Below, piece after piece: positions 56,260-64,000 of a stretch of DNA of 64,000 nt (within the stretch, counting starts at the first letter, position 1; every line of letters begins with the position of its first letter). The notes under the pieces were generated by a model. That model ran no database searches, was not told where the DNA came from, and worked only from the letters and a program-made list of their open reading frames with translations. The stretch spans positions 62,001 to 126,000 of the forward strand of contig NZ_LJRO01000206.1 in NCBI RefSeq assembly GCF_001401155.1, given 5' to 3'. A program made the position numbers and the translations under genes. Source of the DNA: Pseudomonas tremae (GTDB lineage Bacteria > Pseudomonadota > Gammaproteobacteria > Pseudomonadales > Pseudomonadaceae).

Positions 56260-59200
56260 ATGACCGATAAAAACGGCACACGCCAACAGCGACGTGCGGC
56301 CTGTTTCGCCAGGACACCGGCTACGGCCACCAGCCTGTGCCCGTTCCGCGGGCCCAACGTCGCCATCGTGCCAGTGCGTTATGCGCTGGATCGCTCGCGG
56401 TATGACGTCGCGCCCGGTCAACTGAAGCCGCTGCCGAAAGACGGCAAGTGGGCCCGCCAGCCGCCGTTGAAAACGCGCAGCCATACCCTGCGCCAACTGT
56501 ACGACGGCTATGTCTACGTGTTCGACGAAACCGCCGACACGCTGCACGAATACGCGGCTTCAGCCCTGAGCGGTCAACTGAGCCGTATTGTCTGGGCCGA
56601 GGCACAGATCGGCAATGACCAGCGAAACGGCGCCAGCGACGGTAAACCCTTCCTCTTCTACCCGCGCCGCAACATGCTGCACATTGCTTTTTCCCCCATC
56701 CAGTGGACATGGCGCCTCTGCGAACACATGCGCTCCAATGCCCCAAGCCGCGCCTTATGGATGAAAGCGCTGGACCTGGCCCGCTACTGCATCAGCATGG
56801 CCGAGCCCCATACCTTGCCGCTGAACCGCATCGCAGAGGCCGTGGCGGATATCGACCAGGGCCATGTAATTGAAGATGGGCGTTTGGCAGACACGTCGAT
56901 CCCCACTGCCCGCCCATTGTCAGAAGACCCAGACGCACAACCGTCATGGGCCCCATTGGGGGCTGACGTCTTCTGGCAAGGCAGCGTTGACGATCAGGAC
57001 AGCGCCTTGGTCATCGCCCTTGATGACCCTCTGGCCGTTTTCAACGATCTGGGCATGCAGCTGGCAGCCGATCAGGCGGCGCTTCGGGATTGGCAAAGCG
57101 AACACGAACACAAGATCCAGATCGCCCAGACCGTCGCCACCCTGTGCGGTGCAGAGAGTGAAACGGATAAACTGCCTGCCTCGGTGCGCGACAATACGCT
57201 ACGAACGCATCAGTACCTGAGCGAGCTAGAAGCCTACTTTGAACAGTGTGATTTTGAAGCAGCACAGATAGGCAGCAACACCGTCCCCGGAGGCTTGCTG
57301 TTTTTGCCGGATGTTTTCAAGAGCCCGGATATGCGCAAGTCGATTAAAGCGCGTTACGGCAGTAACCCTACTGAAGAGGGTGCGCAGGTCTGGAAAGATC
57401 GTCACAAATGGCGTCGCGAAGTCGATCTGACAGGTGCGCGTGAGTACCTTTTGCAGCATCTTCCAACCCGAGACAGGCTCCGGCAACAAGTGCGCGACAC
57501 GCAAAGCGATTTCCGCCTGTGGTCGACACACATAGGTACAGAACCACTCAAGCTGTTCATCGACACCACCAACCCGGAAGCCCTGCTGTATTTGCAGACG
57601 ACCATGCTCAACCTGCAGATCATATACGCTCAAGACAGCGCAGCCAGCGCCTGGCTTGCCGAGCAGGAAATCAACACCAACAGCCTGTTTGGCACCCTGC
57701 GCTATGGTTTTTCAGCCGCGCTCAAACAGGCTCTGCATGAGGAAGCCGATGCGCTGATCAATGGCCTTGGCGACGTCACCAACCTCGCCACTCGTATTGG
57801 CGAACTCAATGGCGCGCTCAACCATCAGGGTTTTGCCGACAAACCGTGGATGAAGGCACTGAAACAGCCTGTCCAGGACACCTTCAAGGCTCTCGGCGAA
57901 CTGGCCAGCGGTGCAGGCAAGGCGACACTCGAAAGCATCTTGCTGGCCTGGGTGCCCATCGACAGTCACATGGCCCTTGGCAAGCAGCAGAACATTGTCG
58001 CGTTGATTCGCACACTGTTGATCGGCCAGATCCTGCTCGACTCGCCTGCGCGTATCGCGATCAACCAGCAGATGCTCATAAAGTTCAAACAGTGGGTACG
58101 CGAATGGCAAGTGCTCAATAGGCAGATCAACGATATCCGGCGCAGCTGGCTCTATCCAACGGCTTACAACACACGGCAAAGCACCTCCCGCAACCTGCAC
58201 GCCCATATTCAGAAACTTCGTCTGCACGAACTAAGCATGCCCGCCCTGCTCGACTTCCAGAACAATCAGTATGCAAAGCAATTGCAGGACGAAATTCGTC
58301 AGTACTTCCAGTCCGGCAAAACCCTGACCAAGGACTGGCTCGCCCGCGCCAAAGGCTGGAGCGACAAACTGGGAGGTATCGCAGGCTCGATTACCTGGGG
58401 CGTGGTCATGCTCAACCTGATCAACACTGCCTTCGTTTACAAGGATCTCAGTCAGGACGGCGATTTCAGTGCCAAGGACATCGGCAAGGTGATGTACGGG
58501 TTGGGGTACAGCTTCAATCTGCTGATGGTGGTATTTGTTGAAACGCCGTGGGCGATTATCAGTACGGCCAAGCCACTTGTCATTGGCGGGTATAACGTAG
58601 GCATTCTTGATAAGTCCGCAGCCTATTGGAAAGCACGGGGCAATGCAGTCTGGGGTGATGCGATACGTGGGTTCAGGGTTTCGATGGTGGCGATGGGTGG
58701 GTTTGGGATCGTAGCGGCTATATTGGAGATATTTGACGTATTAGATGATTCAGTCGGAGTTAAGACGCTAGAAGAAAAAAACTGGATGGCTTTGAAGATT
58801 ATCTCTGTAGGTTTGACGGGAGTAGCGTCAACCGCTCAGTTAATCGCAGGTTTCTTTCCTGCTGGCAATCTTGCGATTATCGTTATGAGTCCGTGGTTCA
58901 GCGTATCGTTACTAGTAATAGGCTTAATTTATCTTTTTGCTACGATGGTCCTGAATTATTTCAAACAAGACAGTGTCGGCTGGTGGCTGCGTAAATGCTG
59001 TTGGTCGAGAACCATAGACCATCGTCACGCCGAGACGGCCAAAGGCGAGAGTGAAGAAATACGTGCGCTCATGGAAATTCATTTATCTCCGCAGGTTCAT
59101 GTAAAAAGTACCGTACATCATGAAGATCGTTATTTTGGTAAAGGCGATTATTATAGCGTAGCAGTACAAAATGGCGCTGGGATACAAGTGCACTTGCCAA

Positions 59201-59658
59201 CTCTGATACGCGGTCAGTCAGTGCATTTCAACATTGCCAGCAGCAAGCGAGCGTGGGGAGTGCTGCCTGTAGAAAAAATAGACGACCCTCTGCATGAAGC
59301 TTTTTTGGACAACGGGCAGTTCAGGAAGGCCGTACAGTTCGGAACGCTTTCCAACAAACCAGCGGGTAAAGCGAGTGAGGACTTCACCTACCCGTTGATG
59401 CCGCCTGAGAATGAAGATCTCATATGGGAAACCTGGGTGCCGCTGGACAAGGGCGCAACCTATCTTGAACTGCAAATCTGGTACCCGGCCAATCTTTTAA
59501 ACCCTGGCGAAGACGATAGAAGCTATCTGTTTCAGATGGAGCTTGGCACTAGAGGCGATACTGTTATTGATGGTCTTGCTGCAGTGGAACTTGAGGTAAG
59601 GGCTTCAAGCAGAATTGGCACCCTGACCCTGGAAGTCGCAGAGGGTACACCTGTATGA
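56260..59658 (+). CDS. VasX-like type VI secretion effector (T6SS effector BTH_I2691 family)
   Basis: This 1132-residue protein has the VasX N-terminal signature (CPFRGPNVAIVPVRYALDRS near residue 27; LRQLYDGYVYVFDE near 88). A long helical middle (about 260-700) leads to four or five hydrophobic helices between about 705 and 902 (WGVVMLNLINTAFVY; SFNLLMVVFVETPWAI; FGIVAAILEIF; VSLLVIGLIYLFATMVL). A C-terminal domain of about 190 residues looks beta-rich. VasX of Vibrio cholerae is a T6SS pore-former that attacks inner membranes. The sequence from about 58,700 looks AT-richer, which suggests an exchanged toxin end. It overlaps the next gene by four bases. No vgrG or T6SS core gene lies nearby, so it would be an orphan effector. 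Confidence 0.8.
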   Translation: MTDKNGTRQQRRAACFARTPATATSLCPFRGPNVAIVPVRYALDRSRYDVAPGQLKPLPKDGKWARQPPLKTRSHTLRQLYDGYVYVFDETADTLHEYAASALSGQLSRIVWAEAQIGNDQRNGASDGKPFLFYPRRNMLHIAFSPIQWTWRLCEHMRSNAPSRALWMKALDLARYCISMAEPHTLPLNRIAEAVADIDQGHVIEDGRLADTSIPTARPLSEDPDAQPSWAPLGADVFWQGSVDDQDSALVIALDDPLAVFNDLGMQLAADQAALRDWQSEHEHKIQIAQTVATLCGAESETDKLPASVRDNTLRTHQYLSELEAYFEQCDFEAAQIGSNTVPGGLLFLPDVFKSPDMRKSIKARYGSNPTEEGAQVWKDRHKWRREVDLTGAREYLLQHLPTRDRLRQQVRDTQSDFRLWSTHIGTEPLKLFIDTTNPEALLYLQTTMLNLQIIYAQDSAASAWLAEQEINTNSLFGTLRYGFSAALKQALHEEADALINGLGDVTNLATRIGELNGALNHQGFADKPWMKALKQPVQDTFKALGELASGAGKATLESILLAWVPIDSHMALGKQQNIVALIRTLLIGQILLDSPARIAINQQMLIKFKQWVREWQVLNRQINDIRRSWLYPTAYNTRQSTSRNLHAHIQKLRLHELSMPALLDFQNNQYAKQLQDEIRQYFQSGKTLTKDWLARAKGWSDKLGGIAGSITWGVVMLNLINTAFVYKDLSQDGDFSAKDIGKVMYGLGYSFNLLMVVFVETPWAIISTAKPLVIGGYNVGILDKSAAYWKARGNAVWGDAIRGFRVSMVAMGGFGIVAAILEIFDVLDDSVGVKTLEEKNWMALKIISVGLTGVASTAQLIAGFFPAGNLAIIVMSPWFSVSLLVIGLIYLFATMVLNYFKQDSVGWWLRKCCWSRTIDHRHAETAKGESEEIRALMEIHLSPQVHVKSTVHHEDRYFGKGDYYSVAVQNGAGIQVHLPTLIRGQSVHFNIASSKRAWGVLPVEKIDDPLHEAFLDNGQFRKAVQFGTLSNKPAGKASEDFTYPLMPPENEDLIWETWVPLDKGATYLELQIWYPANLLNPGEDDRSYLFQMELGTRGDTVIDGLAAVELEVRASSRIGTLTLEVAEGTPV

Positions 59659-60341
59659 CACAGCAAGAAAAAGCCTTGGATCTTCCGAAAGGCAACGACA
59701 TTCTAAACTGGAAAATCAAAACGATTGCCAGGCCACCTAAAGAGATCATGATCACGCAGCTTGGATTGACCGCCATTCATTTAATCGCCGCCTCATTTCT
59801 TGTTTGGGGAGGTTGGGATCATTTTTTAGAAAACTCTAACTTTCTAATTATGGTGATATTAATGTTTACGGGACACCTTGCTTACTATATAGGCTTGCTC
59901 ATCCGCCAAAAAACCATCTACAACTACACCCTGAAAACCGACGGCGCTACGCTCGAGTATTACCTCCACTATCCCGACTTCGCCTCATACTTCTTCAAAG
60001 GCATTGCCATCGTCGTCATTCTGATCTTCATTACCGTCGCTGCCATCACTGGCTCAGTGCTCTTTCTGATCGGCCCGGTAGCGATGGCCGTTATCGCGGC
60101 CATCAAGCTTCTGAATTGGGAAAACCCTGTCCACCATCGACAAACCGCCCCATGGCAGATGCATGAATTTGTGACGATTGATCACAAGCGGTTAATGGTC
60201 ATCATTCACTGCGACGACGTCACCACAGGCTTCCCTGCCCGCTTTCCCAGTAAGGAATTGATGAACAAATACCTGGCGTTTCTCCACGAGGTACTTCCCG
60301 AAAGTACGGAGTACACCGAGAAAGCCTCGAACTGGAAGTAG
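59655..60341 (+). CDS. Putative membrane immunity protein for the VasX-like effector
   Basis: This 228-residue protein has about four membrane segments (LTAIHLIAASFLVWGGW near 38-54; LIMVILMFTGHLAYYIGLLI near 64-83; and a long pair from 112 to 152, GIAIVVILIFITVAAITGSV then LFLIGPVAMAVIAAI) and a cytoplasmic C-terminal tail. Its ATG overlaps the effector stop (ATGA), so both are translated together. This fits an immunity protein that blocks pore formation in the inner membrane, as TsiV2 does for VasX, though no sequence relationship is claimed. The low-GC character continues into it from the effector end. I do not recognise the family by name. Confidence 0.7.
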   Translation: MTQQEKALDLPKGNDILNWKIKTIARPPKEIMITQLGLTAIHLIAASFLVWGGWDHFLENSNFLIMVILMFTGHLAYYIGLLIRQKTIYNYTLKTDGATLEYYLHYPDFASYFFKGIAIVVILIFITVAAITGSVLFLIGPVAMAVIAAIKLLNWENPVHHRQTAPWQMHEFVTIDHKRLMVIIHCDDVTTGFPARFPSKELMNKYLAFLHEVLPESTEYTEKASNWK

Positions 60342-60361
60342 CCATCGTTGGTTGATGACAA

Positions 60362-60391
60362 GGCCTGAGTGATCAACTCATCACTCAGGCC
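60362..60391. terminator. Convergent hairpin between immunity gene and bphP
   Basis: GGCCTGAGTGAT and ATCACTCAGGCC form a perfect 12-bp stem with a 6-nt loop between two converging genes. No T-run follows on either strand. Confidence 0.6.
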
Positions 60392-60402
60392 CTGTCAGGC
60401 AA

Positions 60403-62640
60403 TCAATGCGCGATCGGCACTGTAAAGCGGAATTCGCTGCCCTGCCCGACCTGGCTGTGTGCCGCCAGCTCGCCGCCGTGGGCCTTGATGATGCCTTGGG
60501 AGATGTACAAACCGAGGCCGGTGCCGGTCGGGTTACCTTCCTTGACTGTCCAGTAGCGCTCGAAAATATGTGGCAGTTGCTCAGGCGGAATGCCTTCACC
60601 GGAGTCAATGACGGTGAACACGATCTCGCTGCCGTTGGACATCGCCGCTACGCCGATCCTGCCCTGCTTCGGGGTGAACTTGATGGCATTGCCAATCAGG
60701 TTGGACAGCACCTGGAACAAACGCTCCGGGTCTGCGTTGACCTTGATATCCGGTTCGGCGCTGAAGGAAATCTCGATGGACTTGTCCATCGCCAGCGGCG
60801 CAAGCAGCGTGTAGGCCTCTTCGAATATCTGGCTGACTTCCAGCGGTTGTGGGGTGATGGTGTAGCGGCCGGCTTCGATTTTCGAGGTGTCGAGCAAATC
60901 CTCAAGCAACACGTTCATCCGGCTGGCGGCCTGCTGCATGGTGTCGATGGCCGTGGAAATGCGACGCGAGGTGTGCGGACCATCAGAGCTGAACGATTTC
61001 TGCATCATCCCGCAGAGCATTGAAATGACCGTCATCGGGTTGCGCAGGTCATGGGAAACGACCGCTACCAGCTCATCGCGAGCACGAACGGCCTGTTGTT
61101 CCTTGCTCACCTGCCTGGCGAGGTCATTTTCCAGCGCAGAGCGGCGCAGGTCTTTAGCCGCAAATACATCACCATGACTCCACTTTGCAGCAATCCCGGT
61201 CATCTCGACCTTCCAGATTTCAAACGAAGTGCGGGGCCGAAGACGCATGCCGGTTTCCGAACTTTCCATGTTCAACGGCTTTTCCGGATCTCCGCTCCAC
61301 TGCACCGTCTCCTTGACCTCGGGACGAAACCAGATGACCCCGTTGTCCACCGGTTTGGGCAGGCTCATGGCCAATACGCCACTGGCAACTGGCTGGTAAA
61401 CCTCGGCGGGCGCATAGACACTAGAGAGATGATGACTGGCATATACAGGCTCGCCGCTCGACATCATCCAGGCATGCAACGCCCGCACATCGGCAGGCTC
61501 CGGGCAGTTACCGAAACAATGCGTATGACGGTCCTCGATGATCGCTACGCCCGTAGCACCTACCAGATCCATCAACAGCTGCGGCTGCTGTGCCAGGCCA
61601 TCGAACACTTCTGCGCCGGATGTCGCCATCAGTTGATGCAGTTGTTGCAGGGTCTGAACCTTGGTCTCGCGCTGGCGGCTGACTTCTAACGCTTCCATGG
61701 CGCTGATCTGCAGCGACAACACCTGGCCAATCGCCTGGCATGCACTGCGCAGCTCGTGAGACACGTACAGCGGCGTGCGATGCCCGCAGCTGATCAGCCC
61801 CCACAGCTTGCCGCCCTGAATCAACGAAACACTCATTGAAGACAGAACGCCCATGTTTTTCATGTATTGGCAGTGAATCGGAGAAACACTGCGCAGCGTC
61901 GAGAAACTCAGGTCGAGCTGTGTTTTGGTGTCCGGGCGCAGTTGCGGCACCAGAGGCACAGGCGTGTAATCGGCGTCCGGAATGATGCGCAGCCAATTGC
62001 GGCGATAAAGTTCGCGCGCCTGCTCGGGAATATCCGAAGCCGGGAAAAACAGGCCGTTGAACAACTCCATCGAAGGCGCCGACGCTTCAGCAATGACCTG
62101 ACCGTGGCCTTCCTCTTCGAAACGATAGATCAACACCCGGTCATAACCGGTCATCTTCTGAATTTCGCGAACGCTGACTTCGTAAAGCGTCTGCAAGTCG
62201 CTGGCTGCATGCAACTGACGCAGCATGCGGCCCATGTTGCCGGTGCGCTCGGAATAACTGACTGCCTGGGTTGCCTTGTCCTGAATTTCGAGCTCCAGCA
62301 CCAGAACGTTCTGACTGCGGTGGAGCATGGCTTCGAACTCGACGCCATTGGCCGACATCAGCAGGCGCGGCGCATCGGCGAACGAATCATGGACGCTTGC
62401 GCTTTTGATTACTTCAGCCCAGCCAGACCCAAGCACACAGTCAAGCGACTTGCCCAGCAGGTGTTCCGGTGCCTGGCCCAGCACTGTCTGCACGTTAGCG
62501 CTGACCTGCATGATCGTCAGCTCGGGTTCGGTCAGAGTGAACAGCACACCATGAGGCTGGATGGCGCCCGGAAACTGGATGGGCTCATCCGCGCAATTAG
62601 CCAATAGGACTTCAAAAGAGTCCTTGTCGAGTTGGCTCAT
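60403..62640 (-). CDS. bphP: BphP, bacteriophytochrome histidine kinase
   Basis: This red/far-red photoreceptor kinase has 745 residues. A PAS domain at the N-terminus (about 15-110) carries the biliverdin-binding Cys as C16 in NCADEPIQFPG. A GAF domain includes the conserved FPASDIPEQARELY motif, and a PHY domain covers about 330-500. The C-terminal kinase has the phospho-acceptor His in VVSHDLRNPM, the N box NLIGNAIKF, the G1 box DSGEGIPPEQ and the G2 box TGLGLYIS. The start was set at the ATG at 62640, after AAGAGG. It overlaps bphO by four bases, so chromophore and apoprotein are made together. No partner response regulator gene is present in the window. Confidence 0.95.
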   Translation of the reverse strand: MSQLDKDSFEVLLANCADEPIQFPGAIQPHGVLFTLTEPELTIMQVSANVQTVLGQAPEHLLGKSLDCVLGSGWAEVIKSASVHDSFADAPRLLMSANGVEFEAMLHRSQNVLVLELEIQDKATQAVSYSERTGNMGRMLRQLHAASDLQTLYEVSVREIQKMTGYDRVLIYRFEEEGHGQVIAEASAPSMELFNGLFFPASDIPEQARELYRRNWLRIIPDADYTPVPLVPQLRPDTKTQLDLSFSTLRSVSPIHCQYMKNMGVLSSMSVSLIQGGKLWGLISCGHRTPLYVSHELRSACQAIGQVLSLQISAMEALEVSRQRETKVQTLQQLHQLMATSGAEVFDGLAQQPQLLMDLVGATGVAIIEDRHTHCFGNCPEPADVRALHAWMMSSGEPVYASHHLSSVYAPAEVYQPVASGVLAMSLPKPVDNGVIWFRPEVKETVQWSGDPEKPLNMESSETGMRLRPRTSFEIWKVEMTGIAAKWSHGDVFAAKDLRRSALENDLARQVSKEQQAVRARDELVAVVSHDLRNPMTVISMLCGMMQKSFSSDGPHTSRRISTAIDTMQQAASRMNVLLEDLLDTSKIEAGRYTITPQPLEVSQIFEEAYTLLAPLAMDKSIEISFSAEPDIKVNADPERLFQVLSNLIGNAIKFTPKQGRIGVAAMSNGSEIVFTVIDSGEGIPPEQLPHIFERYWTVKEGNPTGTGLGLYISQGIIKAHGGELAAHSQVGQGSEFRFTVPIAH

Positions 62641-63251
62641 AACAGTACCTCTTGACCGCCGAGCCAGTGCTCGAAACATGAAAATGTGGAGTGCGCTGCC
62701 ACGGCAGCCGCTTCTGTAAAAACAACGTCTCGCGGTACGTTATCAAGGTAGTTCAAAAAAGCCTTCCAGCGCGGCCCTGTCTGGACACCATACACGTCGA
62801 GAAAAGCTGCCCCGCTCTGTTCATCCAGCCCGATGCGCTTGAGTATCTCGCGCCGCAGCACTTGCCCGCCCAGCGTTGCCCCTTCCAGCACATACATGAC
62901 CCCCAGGCAGGCACCGGGCGAATCGATGACGGGCAGTTGCATGCAATGCGGAAGTTGTCCGATCTGATGTTCGGACATCTCCAGTGCTCGCAAGTCCTTC
63001 ACCAGCACTTTCGTTTTGATCCGCTCATCCGGGGAGAGCGCACAGGGCACCAGACCACTGTCATGAAGTGCCACTTCGAGAGGTGCATAAAAGCCGTAGT
63101 AAGCCTGGAGTAAACGAAGGTAAAGAGCGTGGTTCAGAACCGGTGAAAAAAACGGCATGCGTTTTTCGAGTCGAACGTGCAGCTGTTTCGTTTCAGCGCG
63201 AAGTGCGTCAAGCAACTTCGGCGGGGTGACGCTTGAAGAACATGCCGGCAT
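62637..63251 (-). CDS. bphO: BphO, heme oxygenase for biliverdin synthesis
   Basis: BphO opens heme to biliverdin, the chromophore of BphP. This 204-residue protein has the proximal heme ligand H25 in TKQLHVRLEKRM and the distal helix region (GVMYVLEGATLGGQVLRREI). The ATG at 63251 was chosen. A TTG at 63326 would add 25 residues without family support, though the ribosome site at the chosen start is weak. It overlaps bphP by four bases and is transcribed first. Confidence 0.93.
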   Translation of the reverse strand: MPACSSSVTPPKLLDALRAETKQLHVRLEKRMPFFSPVLNHALYLRLLQAYYGFYAPLEVALHDSGLVPCALSPDERIKTKVLVKDLRALEMSEHQIGQLPHCMQLPVIDSPGACLGVMYVLEGATLGGQVLRREILKRIGLDEQSGAAFLDVYGVQTGPRWKAFLNYLDNVPRDVVFTEAAAVAAHSTFSCFEHWLGGQEVLL

Positions 63252-63382
63252 CCAGGAAGGCTCTTGAGTATGCGATAGACGAGAATCACATCCGAACAGA
63301 AATTGGCGGCCAAAATACAGATTCAACGCTAAAACTGACAGTTATTTCCTGTATTGGCGATGAAATGCCCTTTCGCTGAAGA

Positions 63383-63411
63383 AAACAGCCGACGCTGAAG
63401 ACCGGCTGTTT
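63383..63411. terminator. Hairpin in the bphO-sulfatase gap
   Basis: AAACAGCC and GGCTGTTT pair around a 13-nt loop in the 341-bp gap 63252-63592. It could terminate the sulfatase-type gene, about 180 bp past its stop. Nothing else was recognised in the gap; the bphO promoter should lie here. Confidence 0.5.
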
Positions 63412-63592
63412 CAATCGTCCGGTAATCCGCCGTCAATAATGGCGATAAACCTCAACAGGACGTTCTCTGTAATTCAATGGCCACTGATTCCATCATGCGG
63501 CGTTTTAACATCATCCAGCACAAGAGTGCTATCGCGCAAGCACTGGCCTAGTCCGGCGTGACCTGTGGCTGACCAGTGCATCGTTTTTTGGC

Positions 63593-64000
63593 TCAGCGTA
63601 CATTCTGGTAGAGCATCATTCGTGAGGTTTCATGCAGGCCACGGGTGAGGTCATGCAACCGCTGAAACTCCTGTGGATGCTGCGCGGCCACATTTTCCAG
63701 CGGCGTAGGCGAGGACAAATCGTGAAGGGTTGGCGAACTGCCGTCGTGCTCCATCTGCAACAGGAAGTTGCGCGTCACACCACCGATCAGTGGAAACGTG
63801 CCTTCGCGCAGAACCAGCGGCACGACACGTTCGCCCTCAGGGGCAGGCTGCTGAATGTCACGCCCCATCGTACCGCTGGTGAACGCCATACCGGTCATGC
63901 CCGCCAGCGTTGGCAGCAAGTCCGCCAGGCCGACGGCTTCGTCGATCACTCGCGTACCGAGCAGGCCTGGGGCATGAATCAGCAAAGGGACGTTATTACT
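63593..64000 (-). CDS. Sulfatase-type (LTA synthase family) membrane enzyme, C-terminal part, cut by window edge
   Basis: The last 135 residues of a protein continue past base 64000. The reading frame begins inside the gene with NNVPLLIHAPGLLGTRVIDE, the pattern that ends the alkaline-phosphatase-like sulfatase domain of LTA synthase and phosphoethanolamine transferase relatives (target listing of VPLLIHAPG, then GLADLLPTLAGMTGM). Active-site residues lie outside the window. It is probably a periplasmic domain of a membrane enzyme acting on phospholipid-derived head groups. The exact substrate cannot be told. Confidence 0.75.
   Translation of the reverse strand, partial: SNNVPLLIHAPGLLGTRVIDEAVGLADLLPTLAGMTGMAFTSGTMGRDIQQPAPEGERVVPLVLREGTFPLIGGVTRNFLLQMEHDGSSPTLHDLSSPTPLENVAAQHPQEFQRLHDLTRGLHETSRMMLYQNVR

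Overview
The window is about 64 kb of high-GC chromosome from a plant-associated pseudomonad of the Pseudomonas syringae complex. The assignment rests on a polar flagellar cluster of Pseudomonas type (FleQ/FleSR control, sigma54 and sigma28 promoters), on the two large flagellin glycosyltransferase genes plus a ketoacyl-ACP synthase III gene between flgL and fliC (an arrangement known from P. syringae), on flagellin that keeps all six serines reported as glycosylated in P. syringae, on a bphO-bphP phytochrome pair, and on an HrpL promoter (hrp box).

Positions 1-37,700 are almost entirely motility. On the minus strand, in transcription order, lie cheV-cheR; cynS-DUF1348 (an unrelated pair); flgBCDE; a second flgE-like gene; flgFGHIJKL; fgt1-fgt2-KASIII; fliC-flaG-fliD; fliS-fliT; fleQ; fleSR; and fliE-fliF, with fliF cut by the window edge. 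On the plus strand are flgA, flgM-flgN and a YcgR-type PilZ brake. Sigma54-like promoters precede fliE, fleS, flgF, flgB and flgA. Sigma28-like promoters precede fliC, fliS and flgM. Together they fit the Pseudomonas hierarchy: FleQ, then FleSR, then FliA/FlgM.

Positions 37,700-50,200 carry mostly core genes: an MFS transporter with an acidic tail, a PuuA-like glutamine synthetase homologue, a methyltransferase and a divergent glycosyltransferase (with a sigma54-like site), a soluble histidine kinase translationally coupled to a TPR response regulator, an SH3/coiled-coil membrane protein, the nucleosidase ppnN, and the pobR/pobA 4-hydroxybenzoate pair.

Positions 50,250-54,400 are the most interesting accessory segment. 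Three co-directional genes, an amidinotransferase followed by two paralogous ATP-grasp ligases, lie downstream of a site that matches the HrpL consensus exactly (54359-54387). This is the content and order expected for hsvABC, the Hrp-regulated operon that makes the virulence metabolite phevamine A. The segment looks less GC-rich than its flanks and sits between pobA and an MFS transporter gene.

Positions 54,600-64,000 hold that transporter, a 1132-residue VasX-like type VI secretion pore-forming effector with an overlapping membrane-protein immunity candidate, the bphO-bphP operon, and the 3' end of a sulfatase-type (LTA synthase family) gene. No tRNA, rRNA, insertion sequence or CRISPR array was seen.
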